Below, piece after piece: positions 15,765 through 28,150 of a stretch of DNA of 64,000 nt. The DNA comes from Stratiolaelaps scimitus (Eukaryota; Arthropoda; Arachnida; Mesostigmata; Laelapidae), in assembly GCA_019614645.1 (NCBI GenBank), contig JABWDB010000036.1, forward strand, positions 2,538,001 through 2,602,000. The letters are read 5' to 3'. The notes below the pieces were generated by a model, which had not been told where the DNA came from, ran no database searches, and was given only the letters and a program-made list of their open reading frames with translations. The position numbers and the translations under genes were made by a program. Each line of letters starts with the position of its first letter. The first letter of the stretch is position 1.

Positions 15765-16744
15765 GTGGCACACAGTTGTCGTGGAGGAATCACAACCAGT
15801 ACACAACGGACAGTCGAGCTTGGCTGGATTTGGTTACCCCCGTCTGGGCCAGAATCTCCAGTGGTAGGGTGCGCTCGGCCGACAAAGACGAGGAGGTCTC
15901 AACTAGATGGTCAATGGCGGGTGGCAAGATGGTTTTCGAATTGGACTTTTTCCGAGTGTTCGCGTCTTGACTGCCACCGGCAAGGATGAAGCGCTGGAGA
16001 AGGCAGCGAGACGGAAGAGCAACCTAAGTCGGCGAGCAACTGCAAGCCCCTCTCGGCTTGACTGCAGAGGTCGCCAGCCCGGCACGTTGACTTAGGCTTG
16101 TCGGTTCAATTGGGACAGAACTTAATAGAAAAATCCTCTAAAAGAAAAAACCAGAGAAGGCGGCAGCCGCGGCGGTGATGGCAGCCGTGGATCAGGCCAC
16201 CGGAGTCTGGGCCTCCACCACAACGCAGTCGTTTGGGCAATGCCACATGTGGAGAGTGTTCCGTCGAGGAGGAAATAGAGTTCATTGGAATCGTAGGTGG
16301 GTAGCATACTGCATGAACTGTATGTACATGTATGTGTATGTGTGCCCGTGGGTTGGCCCGGGTAGCTTGCTGGCTTCAAGCGAGGAGTACTGAGGTGTGG
16401 CCATCGAGGTCGACCCGGCGTGAAGGTGCATCGCGCTTGGCGAAGGGACCTCGGAAGCAAAAGAGGAAAGGGGAATAGGGGACGAGTCGACTTGGAGCAT
16501 ATACTGGCTTCTATGGGGGTCTGGTGTATTCGACGGTTTGGCGCCGGCAGCGGCTTCCCAATGAAATGAGACTAAATTCTATTGCCTTCCGCCTCAGCTG
16601 CCTCCACTACCAGAGGCAGTACGCCTCTCGTTCGGTAAAAGCGTGCAGTCCCGAGACGGGGAACAGCTCAGGGTTGGCGGAAGGACGGAACACAGGGAAA
16701 GATTGAGAGTGAATGTGTGCGCCGTCTGGCGTAAGCTATGAGCG

Positions 16745-16748
<4 letters not shown>

Positions 16749-16787
<39 letters not shown>
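16749..16787. repeat. (GA)n microsatellite
   Basis: About 19 GA units with one AAAG interruption. Confidence 0.93.
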
Positions 16788-17490
16788 TATTTGAGGTGTG
16801 CACGCAGCGGCATTGTGTTATACGTTCGAACTCGCTCACAGACGAAGGAGCAGGTATTGGGTTTGCGTTTGAATTTGCGCGCGCCCTTGGGAGTCGGCCG
16901 GAAGCGGCGGCGGAAGAGGTTCGGGAGGATATTGAAGCCTGTGGGATTAGCATAACGAGAGCGCAGCCACTCGTTGGCCGTCAGCTGCGGCGGCCACGCG
17001 TCGGTGGCATTTGAGCGACGACGATTTCGAGAATACGGGACCAGGATTTGGTTGGTTAGAGCGAGCCGGTGTTCGGTCGGCTGGGAGAGGCGTTGATGGG
17101 GAACGCTGGTGGCCGGGCCGCTGGGCGGGCGTCGGCGTGGCGCAGCAGCAGCCGGAATCCAGTCGAATTGAGCTCTCGGATGAGCGTAAGCTATAGAATC
17201 TCCTTGGAAGCATTCGCGCCTCGATGCCCCCGAGTAGATGTGGTGGTGCTCATACCGCTGCCGTGTGTGCGTATGGAGTAACGGTCTCCGAGTCTCCCGA
17301 CGTCGGCACGGGCACAAGCGAGACGGCCCTTGAATCCAAACGAGATTTAGCCTAGTGCCGCCCGTTTCGACGCAAAGAGATTATTGCAGTTAGGTCAGGG
17401 GGTGGTACAAAGACGCAGTGTGAGGGGAAGGGTGTCACTGCAAGTTTTGCCGGTATACACTTTTCAACTTGAAGCGACGCTAACCAATAA

Positions 17491-17527
<37 letters not shown>

Positions 17528-18677
17528 GCACTTTTCAGCCCGAATCTCAGCGATTCGGACGAGCATTCGCATCGGCATGCCGGAGTCTTCTATCTAGTAA
17601 ACGGGCCATTACGCATCCTCATGCACTAGTCAAGAAAATTCGATATAGAGATCGCTGCAACGCGTCTAGCATATGAATCCAGCAGAATTAGGAGCGGCTG
17701 TTTGCAAGGATTTGAGCCATTTTCAAACGCTTAGCAAACCCCCATAGGAGGCCAGTGAAAGCTAGTTAGGCGAGCGGGGTTAGTTAGCCAGCGTCGGTTT
17801 ACCAGGGTGGGGCCTTATACGTGGGGGAGGCGGACGAGTCAAGAGTGTTCCGTCAAGGCGAGCTGCTCAAGCTCTTGGGAGACTGTCGCCAATGCGTTTA
17901 CTTTCCTTTTTGTAGGTAGATCCTCCAGGATTTGCTGACTTCCTAGTTGTTAGGCCCACCCGTAGTCTCCAACGGAACCCGCTCGTTAGGACGAGAAGAA
18001 AAAAAAGGACCGAGAGAAAAACTCAAAGCCGATTAAGGACGACACAATGAGTTCTTGACAACGAGGCGTAGCTGTTCGGCTGGCGAACAGCGAAGTATGG
18101 AGGAGCACTGAGCACTGAGTGCCTCTCTGCCCTGTGATAGTTTACCATTGTGTACTTAGATACATGCTTGTGGGGCAAAGTACGATATGTGCGCGACGCG
18201 TGCCCTTGCTCAAACACACAAGACACGGCCAGCTTCATGAAGTTCTCGTATACCTTCGTGCTGCATATGTATATTTACATAGATCTACATCCATATGTGT
18301 CGTGATAGAAATTGCTGTTGAATTCCTTCTTTGTCACGTCGATGTGTTTCACTGGTTAGTGGCCGAAGCCTGTGGAGCTCGTGGCGTCTGTAAGCGCTAG
18401 AACAGTATCGAATATCTCGAAATCCTAATTACATACACCATAGGTTGAAGAAGAGGAGGGAGGAGACGTGGCGATCAAATAATGAAAATAATGTGTGCCT
18501 CATCATGACGCTGAGGTCTATACACAGCCTGTAAACCAGCGCAGCAGCCTAAAGTGTTGCATTCGTCAAAAAGTTTCCCAAAGGCAGGCTGCGACAGCGT
18601 GGATGATAATGTGGCCGTCGTCCAGAACGTCTGAGCCTCTACGAATCGGGATCTCACCCAGACTCCGGCCGGCGAAC

Positions 18678-18689
18678 AGAGAGAGAGAG

Positions 18690-18786
<97 letters not shown>
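18678..18786. repeat. compound (GA)n-(TA)n-(GA)n microsatellite
   Basis: A GA run (18678-18690) passes through TACA into about 37 TA units and then back to a GA run (18767-18786). The TA core is self-complementary and can extrude as a cruciform, while the purine runs flank it on the same strand. Confidence 0.95.
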
Positions 18787-18787
<1 letters not shown>

Positions 18788-21700
18788 CACAACAAAAGCT
18801 TTCCGAACAACGCAAACGATTGCAGAGTTAGCAAAAGTTATAATAATGTTTGTTTCGTTGTGCCCGGGCTGGCGGCGTTGCGACTGTTGCCGCTGTTGTG
18901 GTGCTGGTTCGTTCGTCTGCTGTTACTCTAGTCATTAGCGAGTGGAGAAACGGTTTGTGAACATAATCGCGATTAACTGAACGCACTAAACGGTCAGCTT
19001 TTTCGCTGGAGGCCATTCGGATAGGAGGAAGCCATGCGGCTCTCGGCCCGTTTCGACCCAATCGGAAATGGATACAATTGCATAGAACGAGATATACAGA
19101 GATATATCCTTCGTGGCGAAATTGTGATATATATATATATATATATAGAAAACAATAGGCAAAAGAAAAACGCGCAGGTTTGTCGAAACACCAGAGCACA
19201 TTGTGTATTGCGGTATTGTGGTGTCGTATACATCTGTAGCTTTGGCAATGATGGGAAGATTGCATATATTGCAGGACTTCGGGGAGGCGTGATTATTTGC
19301 GTTGCTAGATACTAGTCGGAAAGGGTTATTTTCGAATGTGTGCTTTACATGATTGACAACTTTAAGGCTTATAATGGAATAGGACGTATAAACAAGTCAG
19401 TGTAAAACAGCTGGAATCGTTAATCAATATTTTAACACCATTGTGGTTTCCACGATGTTCGTCGATTGCATGGACGGACTGACACCCGGTAATATGGCAG
19501 TGTTTCATGAATCCGTAGCAACTAACCACGATCGACTCGTGACGAGACAATGTCTATCCATTACAGGCATTGAGTCAGTCATTATTATTATTATTATCAT
19601 CATGAGGAGGATTATTCTTCGCGACTTTCTCCGCCGTTTGTCGTTCACGTAACGTCATCTGAAGATTCGATGGTGGGAGTACATGAAGGCCTCGCTCATG
19701 AATCAATCTGAAGTCCGACTACGCTCTGACGTCACCGTACCCAAGTACGCGAAACCGCCAGCCTGCCATGGCTACTGCTCGCCATCGTTACTGGCCTCGC
19801 TGGCCACCGCGAGGGATCGCGGAAAGCCGCGATCTTCGTTGTTGTCTGTCGTGAACGCTGTCGATGATGGTGATAGACATGCACTATAGGTTCGGGTAAA
19901 GCTCATTGGCGGCTACTAAGAAGAAGAAATCGCAATTATCCGAAAGAAAGAAAGATGGGGCAGGAAGGGAGAGAGGGAGAGGGACATGTACTACAGTACC
20001 GCCCGACCGCGCGGCTACATTTGACGCCGATTAGAAAACAACTCCTACCACTACTGCTTGTAGCGCTGGTGCAAGCAGCGATGAATGTGGTAATCGCATA
20101 ATGCATTGTTTCATATGACTGCGTATGCATGGGCTAGGCGGAGGCCGCTCCCAGGTGAATTTTCACAAAGCAGTGAAAGTGTTCACAGCTAAATGTACAT
20201 TCACGTACAGCTAGCTACGATTACTGAAGCGTCTCTCGGAGAGTTTTGCACCGGAACGCGTCACCGGCTGCGCCGTTGACCAGGCAGTCAGATCATGTTT
20301 CTCCGAGCTGATTTGGCCCCGTTTGAATTTCACGCGAACTTCACACAATCCGCAATTGCTTCTGCTGCCTGGCCCGGCCGGTGGTGAGACTACCACCTAG
20401 CCGTTGCTAGCTGTTGTTAGTGTCCACTAGACACTATAGCGAGGCGGGACTGTACCGTCGTCCGGTGATGAGTGCTATCATCCCATTGTCGTAGTTAGCT
20501 TTACAGTACGGAGGAGATATTTTCGCCTCTCTGGCGAACCCACTGAGTCGTGGTGGTTGGGCGGGCAACGAACAACGCAAGAGTTTGTCTGTCAGCCTGG
20601 TGGCGTTGTCGTTATTGTTAGCGTTTTGTTGTGGTTTGGCCCTGGGGTGGCGGGAGTCGCCGGAGCGGAGACCCACGAGCGCTCTATCCGCGGGGACGCG
20701 ATTCGCTGGCTCGTTCGCTGGCTGATTTGTTTGCTGGTGATTCGGGTGACGATGCTCCGCTGTCAGCCATTGCGGGCGCTAAATGGTAAACGCCGATAGA
20801 AATGTTAGGAGGAGGGCCTGTGCCCCGCGTTGTGGAATTGTTGTTGGGAGAATCTGCTCTGCTACTCTTATCATCATTATTGTCGGTGTATTATAATAAT
20901 AATAAATTGTATTATTAGAGTATTTAAAATTAGTCATCATGTCGACACGGCAAAGCTAGCAGCATAGAAATGGGGATGGCCGACGACGAAGTGGTCAAAC
21001 GGATGAAAAGCTTGAAAGATGCTCGGGCCGGCTGTCGGCTTCATGAAGCGAATTATAACGCACGTTAGCCAACTGAAGAGGCGATATCATGGGAGAGCTA
21101 TTCGTTAGAACAAGCGTCTGACGGTCGGCAGCGGAAGCTCGCCGTTGGTGGGCGATGTGTTGATGAAAACAAAATAACAGCTAAGACAAATTGACCATTT
21201 TCATTTGGAACACGCGATATGAAATTGGGCTCAGCTATACGAGCTTGTTACGGCTAGATTCTGTACGAACGATTTAGCAGCCCGTCGCTTCGAAACATCA
21301 TGGGCGGGCGTACGTCGCGTGCTGAACGTTTGAACGTTTGCCGGTCATCATAGTTTTTTTTTCAATATTTGATAAGCATTTGGTGATAACATCAAATTGT
21401 GCGTTTGGGACACCACATTCGTTTGTATTTTCGCGCCTACCAAACGCTACTCCGGGCGCTTGTTCAATATAAATCCATCCGTCGACTGATGCCTGGGTCT
21501 GATCCCCACCGTTGCACATTTGCATTCAAAGGGCTCTGTCGTGTGACGTAATGACGAAAGCGATTGTACCCGTGAACGTTAAATGTTGGCTGCTGTGAGT
21601 CGGCTGAGAAAATTTCAAATTTGCTGACAACAAAAACCAGCGCTGGAGCTACACTCGGACCAGCTATACTAGTCAATTACTATACTCGCTAACCGATTTT

Positions 21701-22851
21701 TGCCTCGCATTGTTTTGTGTAGGACGCATCAACAGCACTCTTTTGCATTGTCCAGACAAATCTTGACGTACACATCAACGTGTGTGTCCGCCACGTATCC
21801 ACGATGTAGACAGGGGCTCCATCCACAAGCTAACCTGTGTCTGCGTGTATATAGTCATCACGCCAGTGCGCGCCGCAGTACCGAGCAGCCGGCGCGGGAG
21901 TTAGGCTATCGCTCGCGGCAACCGGCAATATTGGAGGGAAAAACGAGCGGCTGAAAGCTGCTGCAGCGAAACACCCGTATCGCTCTAGTGACGCTTATGG
22001 AGGGTAGCAATGTCAGCGATTTGAGTTCAGGCCCGCTCGGCGTCCATCCAACTCGAGCTCGCGGCTGCGCGTCCGCATGCCACTTAACTAGCATAGCACC
22101 GTTGTGTCGGGACAGATTAAACGCTTAACGATTATACGAGGAGGCGAATTATTTGCTATTCAGGTATAGCGAGTAGTGTGCCAAGCGAAAATCTCGCTTT
22201 TTCCCGGCTTGCTATTGCGCTATACTGTTGATCTTGAATTGGCCGCTGATGCCGGCGTCATCGCGGCCGCCAACGACGACAACAGCCGTAGCAGCAGCAG
22301 CAGCAGTAGTCGACCAGCCACACTCGAAACGCTGACAGCTTTATCGAGTCGATCAAATCACAATCAAACACGTCTACGCCACGCTCCGATGGGCAAAGCG
22401 ATGTGTTTGTCGCCGGCGTCGACCGCTCGATGCAGCGTGAGACGGCAAAATATCAAGCTCACCCCCTATCACGTGTTAAGCGAACACGGTGGGGGATGCC
22501 CCAGAACGGGATCGTCGTAAATCAAATCGGGTTGTCACGAACGAATTGGTTAATCGTTCGTCAAGAAATGAATGCACCATCGGACTCGTGCAAGCGGCCG
22601 CGTGACCCTTAGCCGCATTGCGTGTCTATCGATTGACGTCAACTCGAGCAGGTCCGGACGATCTTGAGGCAAAATTATATCTGCTCAATTTCCAAGAACG
22701 TTATATAATCGTGATTACGGTGGTAGAATCCCTATAAACGTTTCTGTGTACGCCACGTTAACGGATTTACCGCAGCTATGATTGGTGCTCGTTGCAAGCG
22801 GAGCGATTGAGTTCGACCTAATCCGCTACTACTGGCTCGTCTGCCAGCTAC

Positions 22852-22883
<32 letters not shown>
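22852..22883. repeat. (AAT)n/(ATT)n inverted array
   Basis: AAT units switch to ATT units at the centre, making a nearly perfect palindrome of about 30 bases. Confidence 0.9.
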
Positions 22884-25799
22884 GGTTATTTATGATCTGT
22901 ACATATCGAGTGTAGGAGGCTTATTGTCATCTTCATAGACGATTGTTATACCGTTCGTAGTAACTGTAGCGAACGGTATCGAATCGATTACATAGGCGGC
23001 GATGCAGAGGGATATCAAGGAGTTGGTGTGCCGCTTGTCGTCGTGGTAAAGCTGCCGGTGACGCCAGTTCGCCGGCGTGCTCAGTGAAGGAGGCTAGCTA
23101 CTTCGTTCGCCGGCTTGGGTGATCACTTGTCTCGTACGGTTAGCCACAGCTGGTGGCAGCTAATGACAGTGAAAGTTTAGCCGGGACTGGTCACGTACAT
23201 TCGATGTCGACGAATCGTGTTCACGCTAAATACAAAATCAATTTCAGCCAAGGGGGTGGGGGGGTACGAGTTTCGAAGTAGGCGTTTCTCTCTATCTCTC
23301 ACTCTAGTCATTTATGTAGACGAGACGTTGATGAAATTCACTTGGTGACACCCGGGAATATCGAATGAGTTTTATATCCATGGCCATGTATCAGGAGTTG
23401 AAGTGCGTCTAGCCAGGTTGGATCATCGGGCAACACGCGTGAGTCCATCCACGTTTGAAGATCTGAAGCAGTGCGCGTGTGAGAGCGTAACGTGTTAGGT
23501 GAAGCTATTAGTCGTGTGGTGTGTTTGTGTGCGCCGATCATTCGAGCTATTATTGAAGGGCTAAATATTCGCATTGATCGTGTCTTGAGTTTGTTGTGGG
23601 CAAGTGCAAGCACAGACCGATCTCCGTGTGGGACTTTTACCCTGCAGAGAAAGTTGACATCCGGTTCATTACAGTAACAACAACAGCGGAAGCAGCAGCA
23701 GCAGCAGCAACACCAAGAAACATGAGCCAAGACGGAGCTTCTTCACCGCCAACAGGAAGAGCGGACTCGATCATTGGGTTTTCCTACAGTATGTATATTG
23801 TTCCTGTCATCCCATTCTAGCGATATGTCCATAGAGACACGCCAATGTGCTGTTCACACAGTGTAACGACTACTTAATCATTCAGCAGCGAGATTGACGT
23901 TTTTGACGCTTAATAAAGTATTCGCTTATTAAACAATTCATATGTAGGCGTGTGTGCTGCCGGGGGCGAAATTAGCGACAGGTCGACGCCAAGATTCGCA
24001 CGATAAGATTCATATTTTAATTGATGTAATTTAAATAATCTATTCCACCAGGCATCAGCTGACTGCGGGAGCGGCCTACGACGTAGAGGAGCTTACTTAC
24101 GGTTGTAGCTTACAATAAGTCAGTGTGCCGGGCCGGCCGGCCAACGATTCGTCGTTTAGAAGTCCTGACCGCGTCTTAGCAATTTGAATATCTAATTCGA
24201 ATCATAATATCTTCAAGTGTATCGTGTTGTTGTTGTTGTTGTTGCGTATGTCCTATAAAAATCTAATTAAACTCTGCTTGACATGAGAGCCATTTCAATC
24301 GTATAATATCGTATAGTATAATATCAAATATTGATCATTGTTCGTTCTGTAGCTGTACGGAGTTTCCAAGTACAAATAAAGCCAGAATAACGGACAACAA
24401 TCCAACAACAGGGAGCAACAATAATGATAAGCATACAGCGTAATTAGTGTTCCTAAGTGATTTAGCACCAAAATACAGACTAAAATATCGCTAAACGTGG
24501 TGGCATTGTTGTTACTGCTGCTGTTGCTGTCGTCGTTGAAATAACAACATGACAACAATTGAATGCTTCAACACCGCATATCTCTCTCTTTCTCTCCCTC
24601 GAGTTGTTCGATCGAAATGAGCTGTGAAGAACAGCGTTATCTCTTTTATGTTCATATATCCTTCAATTGCAAATGTAATTTTAAGTAATCCAGTAATTAG
24701 ATTTAGAATTAACAGTTCTTGCAAAGTGGTCACTACCGCTTCCTTGCCTTTGTCCAGCTGCTGTAACAGATCAATTGTGTTCTCTATCTCAGCAGAGAGG
24801 GGGTGAGAGACGCATCCAGCAGCTCGCCTGACCGCCCCTCCCTGACCGTTCGAACTTCGACAATGGACGGTGTTGATCCATGTCAACTATCCAGCCCAAG
24901 TTTCCCAGCCCAAGCTGCACTGTGTGCCCCCGTTGCGTTGAACCGATGAAAAAGCTGACATCAGCTGAATTCGACCATGAACAGTGCCGCGCCTCGGATC
25001 GCCAGGCAGAGATGATCGTCATACCGATGTGACAACAATAAGAACAACGGCATCGCAACAGGGGGGGATCATGATAATGAGGACGACTCATCATTTAAAC
25101 ATCATCTCCTTAGCATCTGCTGAGAGCAAACTCATTTTAGCTTTTGGACGAATGAGCTTGCTTTGGCTAAATAACTCGTCTTGCTCAGTATACTTAGCGT
25201 TGGGCTAATTAATGGTCAGTGTTACCAACTCTACGAAACAATCCCCCTGATCCATGGACGGGTGTATAGTTTAGTTGATTTTCGCGGTCGTGACATGCGT
25301 TTAACGCCCTGTGTACTCTTATGGAAATATGCATTAACACTGATGCCAATCTAAGCCGCTGCATTCATTAAATGGCATACACCTACTCATGTATCGTGAA
25401 GTGGCCTTTGAAGCAAGCCTTAGGCGAGGCGGAACACGAGTGAATGTATTTCCTAGTGGTCATTCGGCGGCCTGTGACTCCGCGCACAGGTGACACGACG
25501 CTGTGGTGGTGAGCGAGGTAGCGAGAGTCAATCCATTGGCGGCAGGAGATACGAGCGCATGTTATTAATGTCCTATCACAACTGCTTGTGTCGTATTGTG
25601 CCGGCAGAGCATTCCGATTCCGCGTGGATCCTGTTAGATGAACCCCGCTATCGTTCACAGCAGTGCGTAACGCAGCACGATACTTCCTTCCGTCGCGAGG
25701 ACGCGCACTTACTTAGGGGATTGTCCAAGCGGTCCGAGCGTACGAAGAGACAACACTTGGAAGTCGGGTCCACAAGCCAAGCTCACAATCTTAGTCATT

Positions 25800-26958
25800 A
25801 GGAAAGTGTCTTGGCGGCATCGGCCGCCGCTGCTGCTACAACAACAACAACAACGAGGCGGACACAACTGCAGCTGACATTACGGCCAAACGCTAGACGC
25901 AGCCCCCCCCCGCCCTTCAACGGAGGTATCGCTGACAGAGGAAGATGCTGGCTTACGTTTCGTCCCTCCACGTCCGCCTCGTCCAAACCCTCACAACGCC
26001 CCCCGCCAGTGGCTACCCCACGCTCACGCACCCCCACGTCCCTGAAGACCACCACTGCAGACGAACCATTATCCACCGCAGCAAGCAATATAGTCAGTGG
26101 TGCGCAGAGGATGGAGCCCGACATTTTTGCCATCTCGCCCCCCCCATCCCCCCGCCTTGCTTCGTATTGCTTGCCCGGCGGCAGCGGCCTGAGAAATGTT
26201 TCAATCCGCATCGGCTTGCTCACTCGGTCGGCCGGCCGGCCGGCCGGCTGCTCACACACTTTCATCTTTCTTTGACCAGATATATTATTAGCGCCACCAC
26301 CACTGACACCAGCACCACCAGAACCCGCACCCCACCTCCCCCCCGCCCCCCTCCCCCACCCATACATGGATTGGACAGACGGACGGCCGAAGGAACCAAC
26401 GAACGAACGAACGAATGCGATGAGGCGGGACCAAACTGTTTCTGCTACAGCATGAGAGCACCCCCGTTGATTTTCTGCACCCCATGGCGCGCCCCTCCTC
26501 GATCTCTCCCCTCTCTCTCACTTTCTCTCTCTCTCTCTACTGGATTTCACCTCTTGAGGGACTGGTGGCGGCGTGCGCTCGTAGCGGCCAGCAGCGGTCG
26601 AAACGCGAAGCAGCAGATTGAAAATGGTGCCCCAGCCTGACGGCGAGACCCGGTAGCGGCCTGATCGGCCCTGGCCTGACGGCGGAGAAATTTGAGAAAT
26701 TTAAAGTGTGCACCGACTCTCGAGGAGTCTGGAGAGTGTTTGAGCCACTTGTCATATCATACAGCTACCTACCTACCTAGCTAGCTAGCTAGCCAGTCAG
26801 CCTTGTCTGGCCAGGCTTGTCCGCTGTGTGTGCCTGCGCCGGTCGGTGGATGTGAGTGTACATCTGGCCGTCGCCTCCAACTATGCCACCCTATGTTGGG
26901 TACAGATCAAAAGAAGGAGAAATAGATAGAGACGCAGCGAGGCAGTCACTGTTACCCG

Positions 26959-27047
<89 letters not shown>

Positions 27048-28150
27048 CTGCTGTATTTGCAAGAGTTAGAATTACTAAATCAACTGGGCGTCCAGACGAA
27101 CACATAGGTCCACTCATCCACTCACCCGGACACGCAGAAATAGCAGAAGGAACTACTGACAAAGTCGGACGGACAGCGGCAAAGCGTATGGTACAACCAT
27201 CTGCAGATCCCAGCGTACGCCCGATTGCTGCTGCGGCTGCCACAGTGGTTTTAGTCAATTCTTCCCGCGGGCGGGGGAGGGTTTCAGTCACTAGAGCCGA
27301 GTCTGTCTCACGCTTTTTATGAGTGCGTGCGTTCGTCTTGAGGTGATACTGCTCGAACTACTGCATTACTTAATGAAATCGGCATGTATTGTTTGCGTTT
27401 CGGCCGGCGAACTCTGTTTGGGTTCGCGTGCGTACGTGACCGTATGTCGACAGATATCTGTGTGTTGGGGAAAGACGATCGTCTATGGCCGTTCGCAAGT
27501 TGTGTCCTCTCGAACACGGCGTATCATCGTCACAAGGTTGCACAAACTTTATCACGGGCCAGCCGCGTGCAACGAAGGCGCCTCCTCTCGTACGCTCTCT
27601 CACATACGGTGAACGACAATACAATACGGTGATACGAGTCAAGGGACAGCTGCTGCTGGCAGACGCGATCCACAAACGCTTGAGACGTATATGGTCGTAT
27701 CTCGATCAGCGGATGGTGGAGATGTTGGCGATACGGAATTGATGTTAGCGTCACGAGTTTACGGTAGAATCCACATAACCGACTCTTTAAATATTTGAGC
27801 TATGTCTCATTCTCAAGACGACTTTCGCTCTTCGTCACTGGGTGAGCTCAACAAACGAATGCTGCACTCTATCGTTTGACCATATGTGAATACAGCATCG
27901 TTGGACGGCGGGGAACTGTGAAAGCCTAGAGCGAGTTCGTATAATATTTGTCCAAGTTAACGTGTTCAGCGTAATTAACGCTTATAATGAAATCGACTTT
28001 GTTTGCCCAATACAGTGATTCTCTCACGTGAACGACCTATACACAATGATCTACAGAGTCAAGAAGTAAAATGCCTGCTAATACAGAGGCTCTCCTTGGC
28101 TAGTGACTACCCCACAACCACTCTGATCACCCGTTTTTCACGTTGAACTT
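25800..28150. other. GC-rich block then (AT)n tract, no supported gene
   Basis: From 25.8 to 26.7 kb runs of C and CCG/ACC triplets open long proline- or glycine-rich frames on both strands, typical of composition rather than coding. A GGCC array lies at 26227-26249 and a CTAC/CTAG array at 26764-26793. A pure (AT)n of about 85 bases follows at 26960-27045. The remainder shows nothing I can assign. Confidence 0.4.
26960..27045. repeat. (AT)n microsatellite, longest in the window
   Basis: About 43 uninterrupted AT units. The apparent Ile-Tyr reading frames through it on both strands are translation artefacts. Confidence 0.97.

Larger units (their letters stand above)
8700..25800. other. no supported gene; repeat-rich non-coding DNA
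   Basis: No frame here matches a family I know. It contains (AT)n at 8393-8415 (start of the stretch), 9355-9382, 9643-9718, 11767-11785, 17492-17522 and 19127-19147, (GA)n at 15738-15764 and 16749-16787, a compound GA-TA-GA array at 18678-18786, a CTGG array at 14275-14294 and an AAT/ATT inverted array at 22852-22883. The 14.3-17.3 kb part is GC-richer, and the longest minus frame (17317-16739) is arginine/serine-rich with no recognisable domain. Confidence 0.45.

Noticed and set aside
16739..17317. 193-codon minus-strand frame in GC-rich DNA
   Set aside because: Arg/Pro/Ser-rich, ends in a GA-repeat translation, no recognisable domain or splice context.
25945..26640. 231-codon plus-strand frame, proline-rich
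   Set aside because: It overlaps an equally long minus frame and consists of C/ACC/CCG low complexity: compositional.
1311..27291. Reading frames rich in alternating Ile-Tyr, Ser-Leu or Arg-Glu on both strands
   Set aside because: They are translations of (AT)n and (GA)n microsatellites, symmetric on both strands, with no domain outside the repeat.
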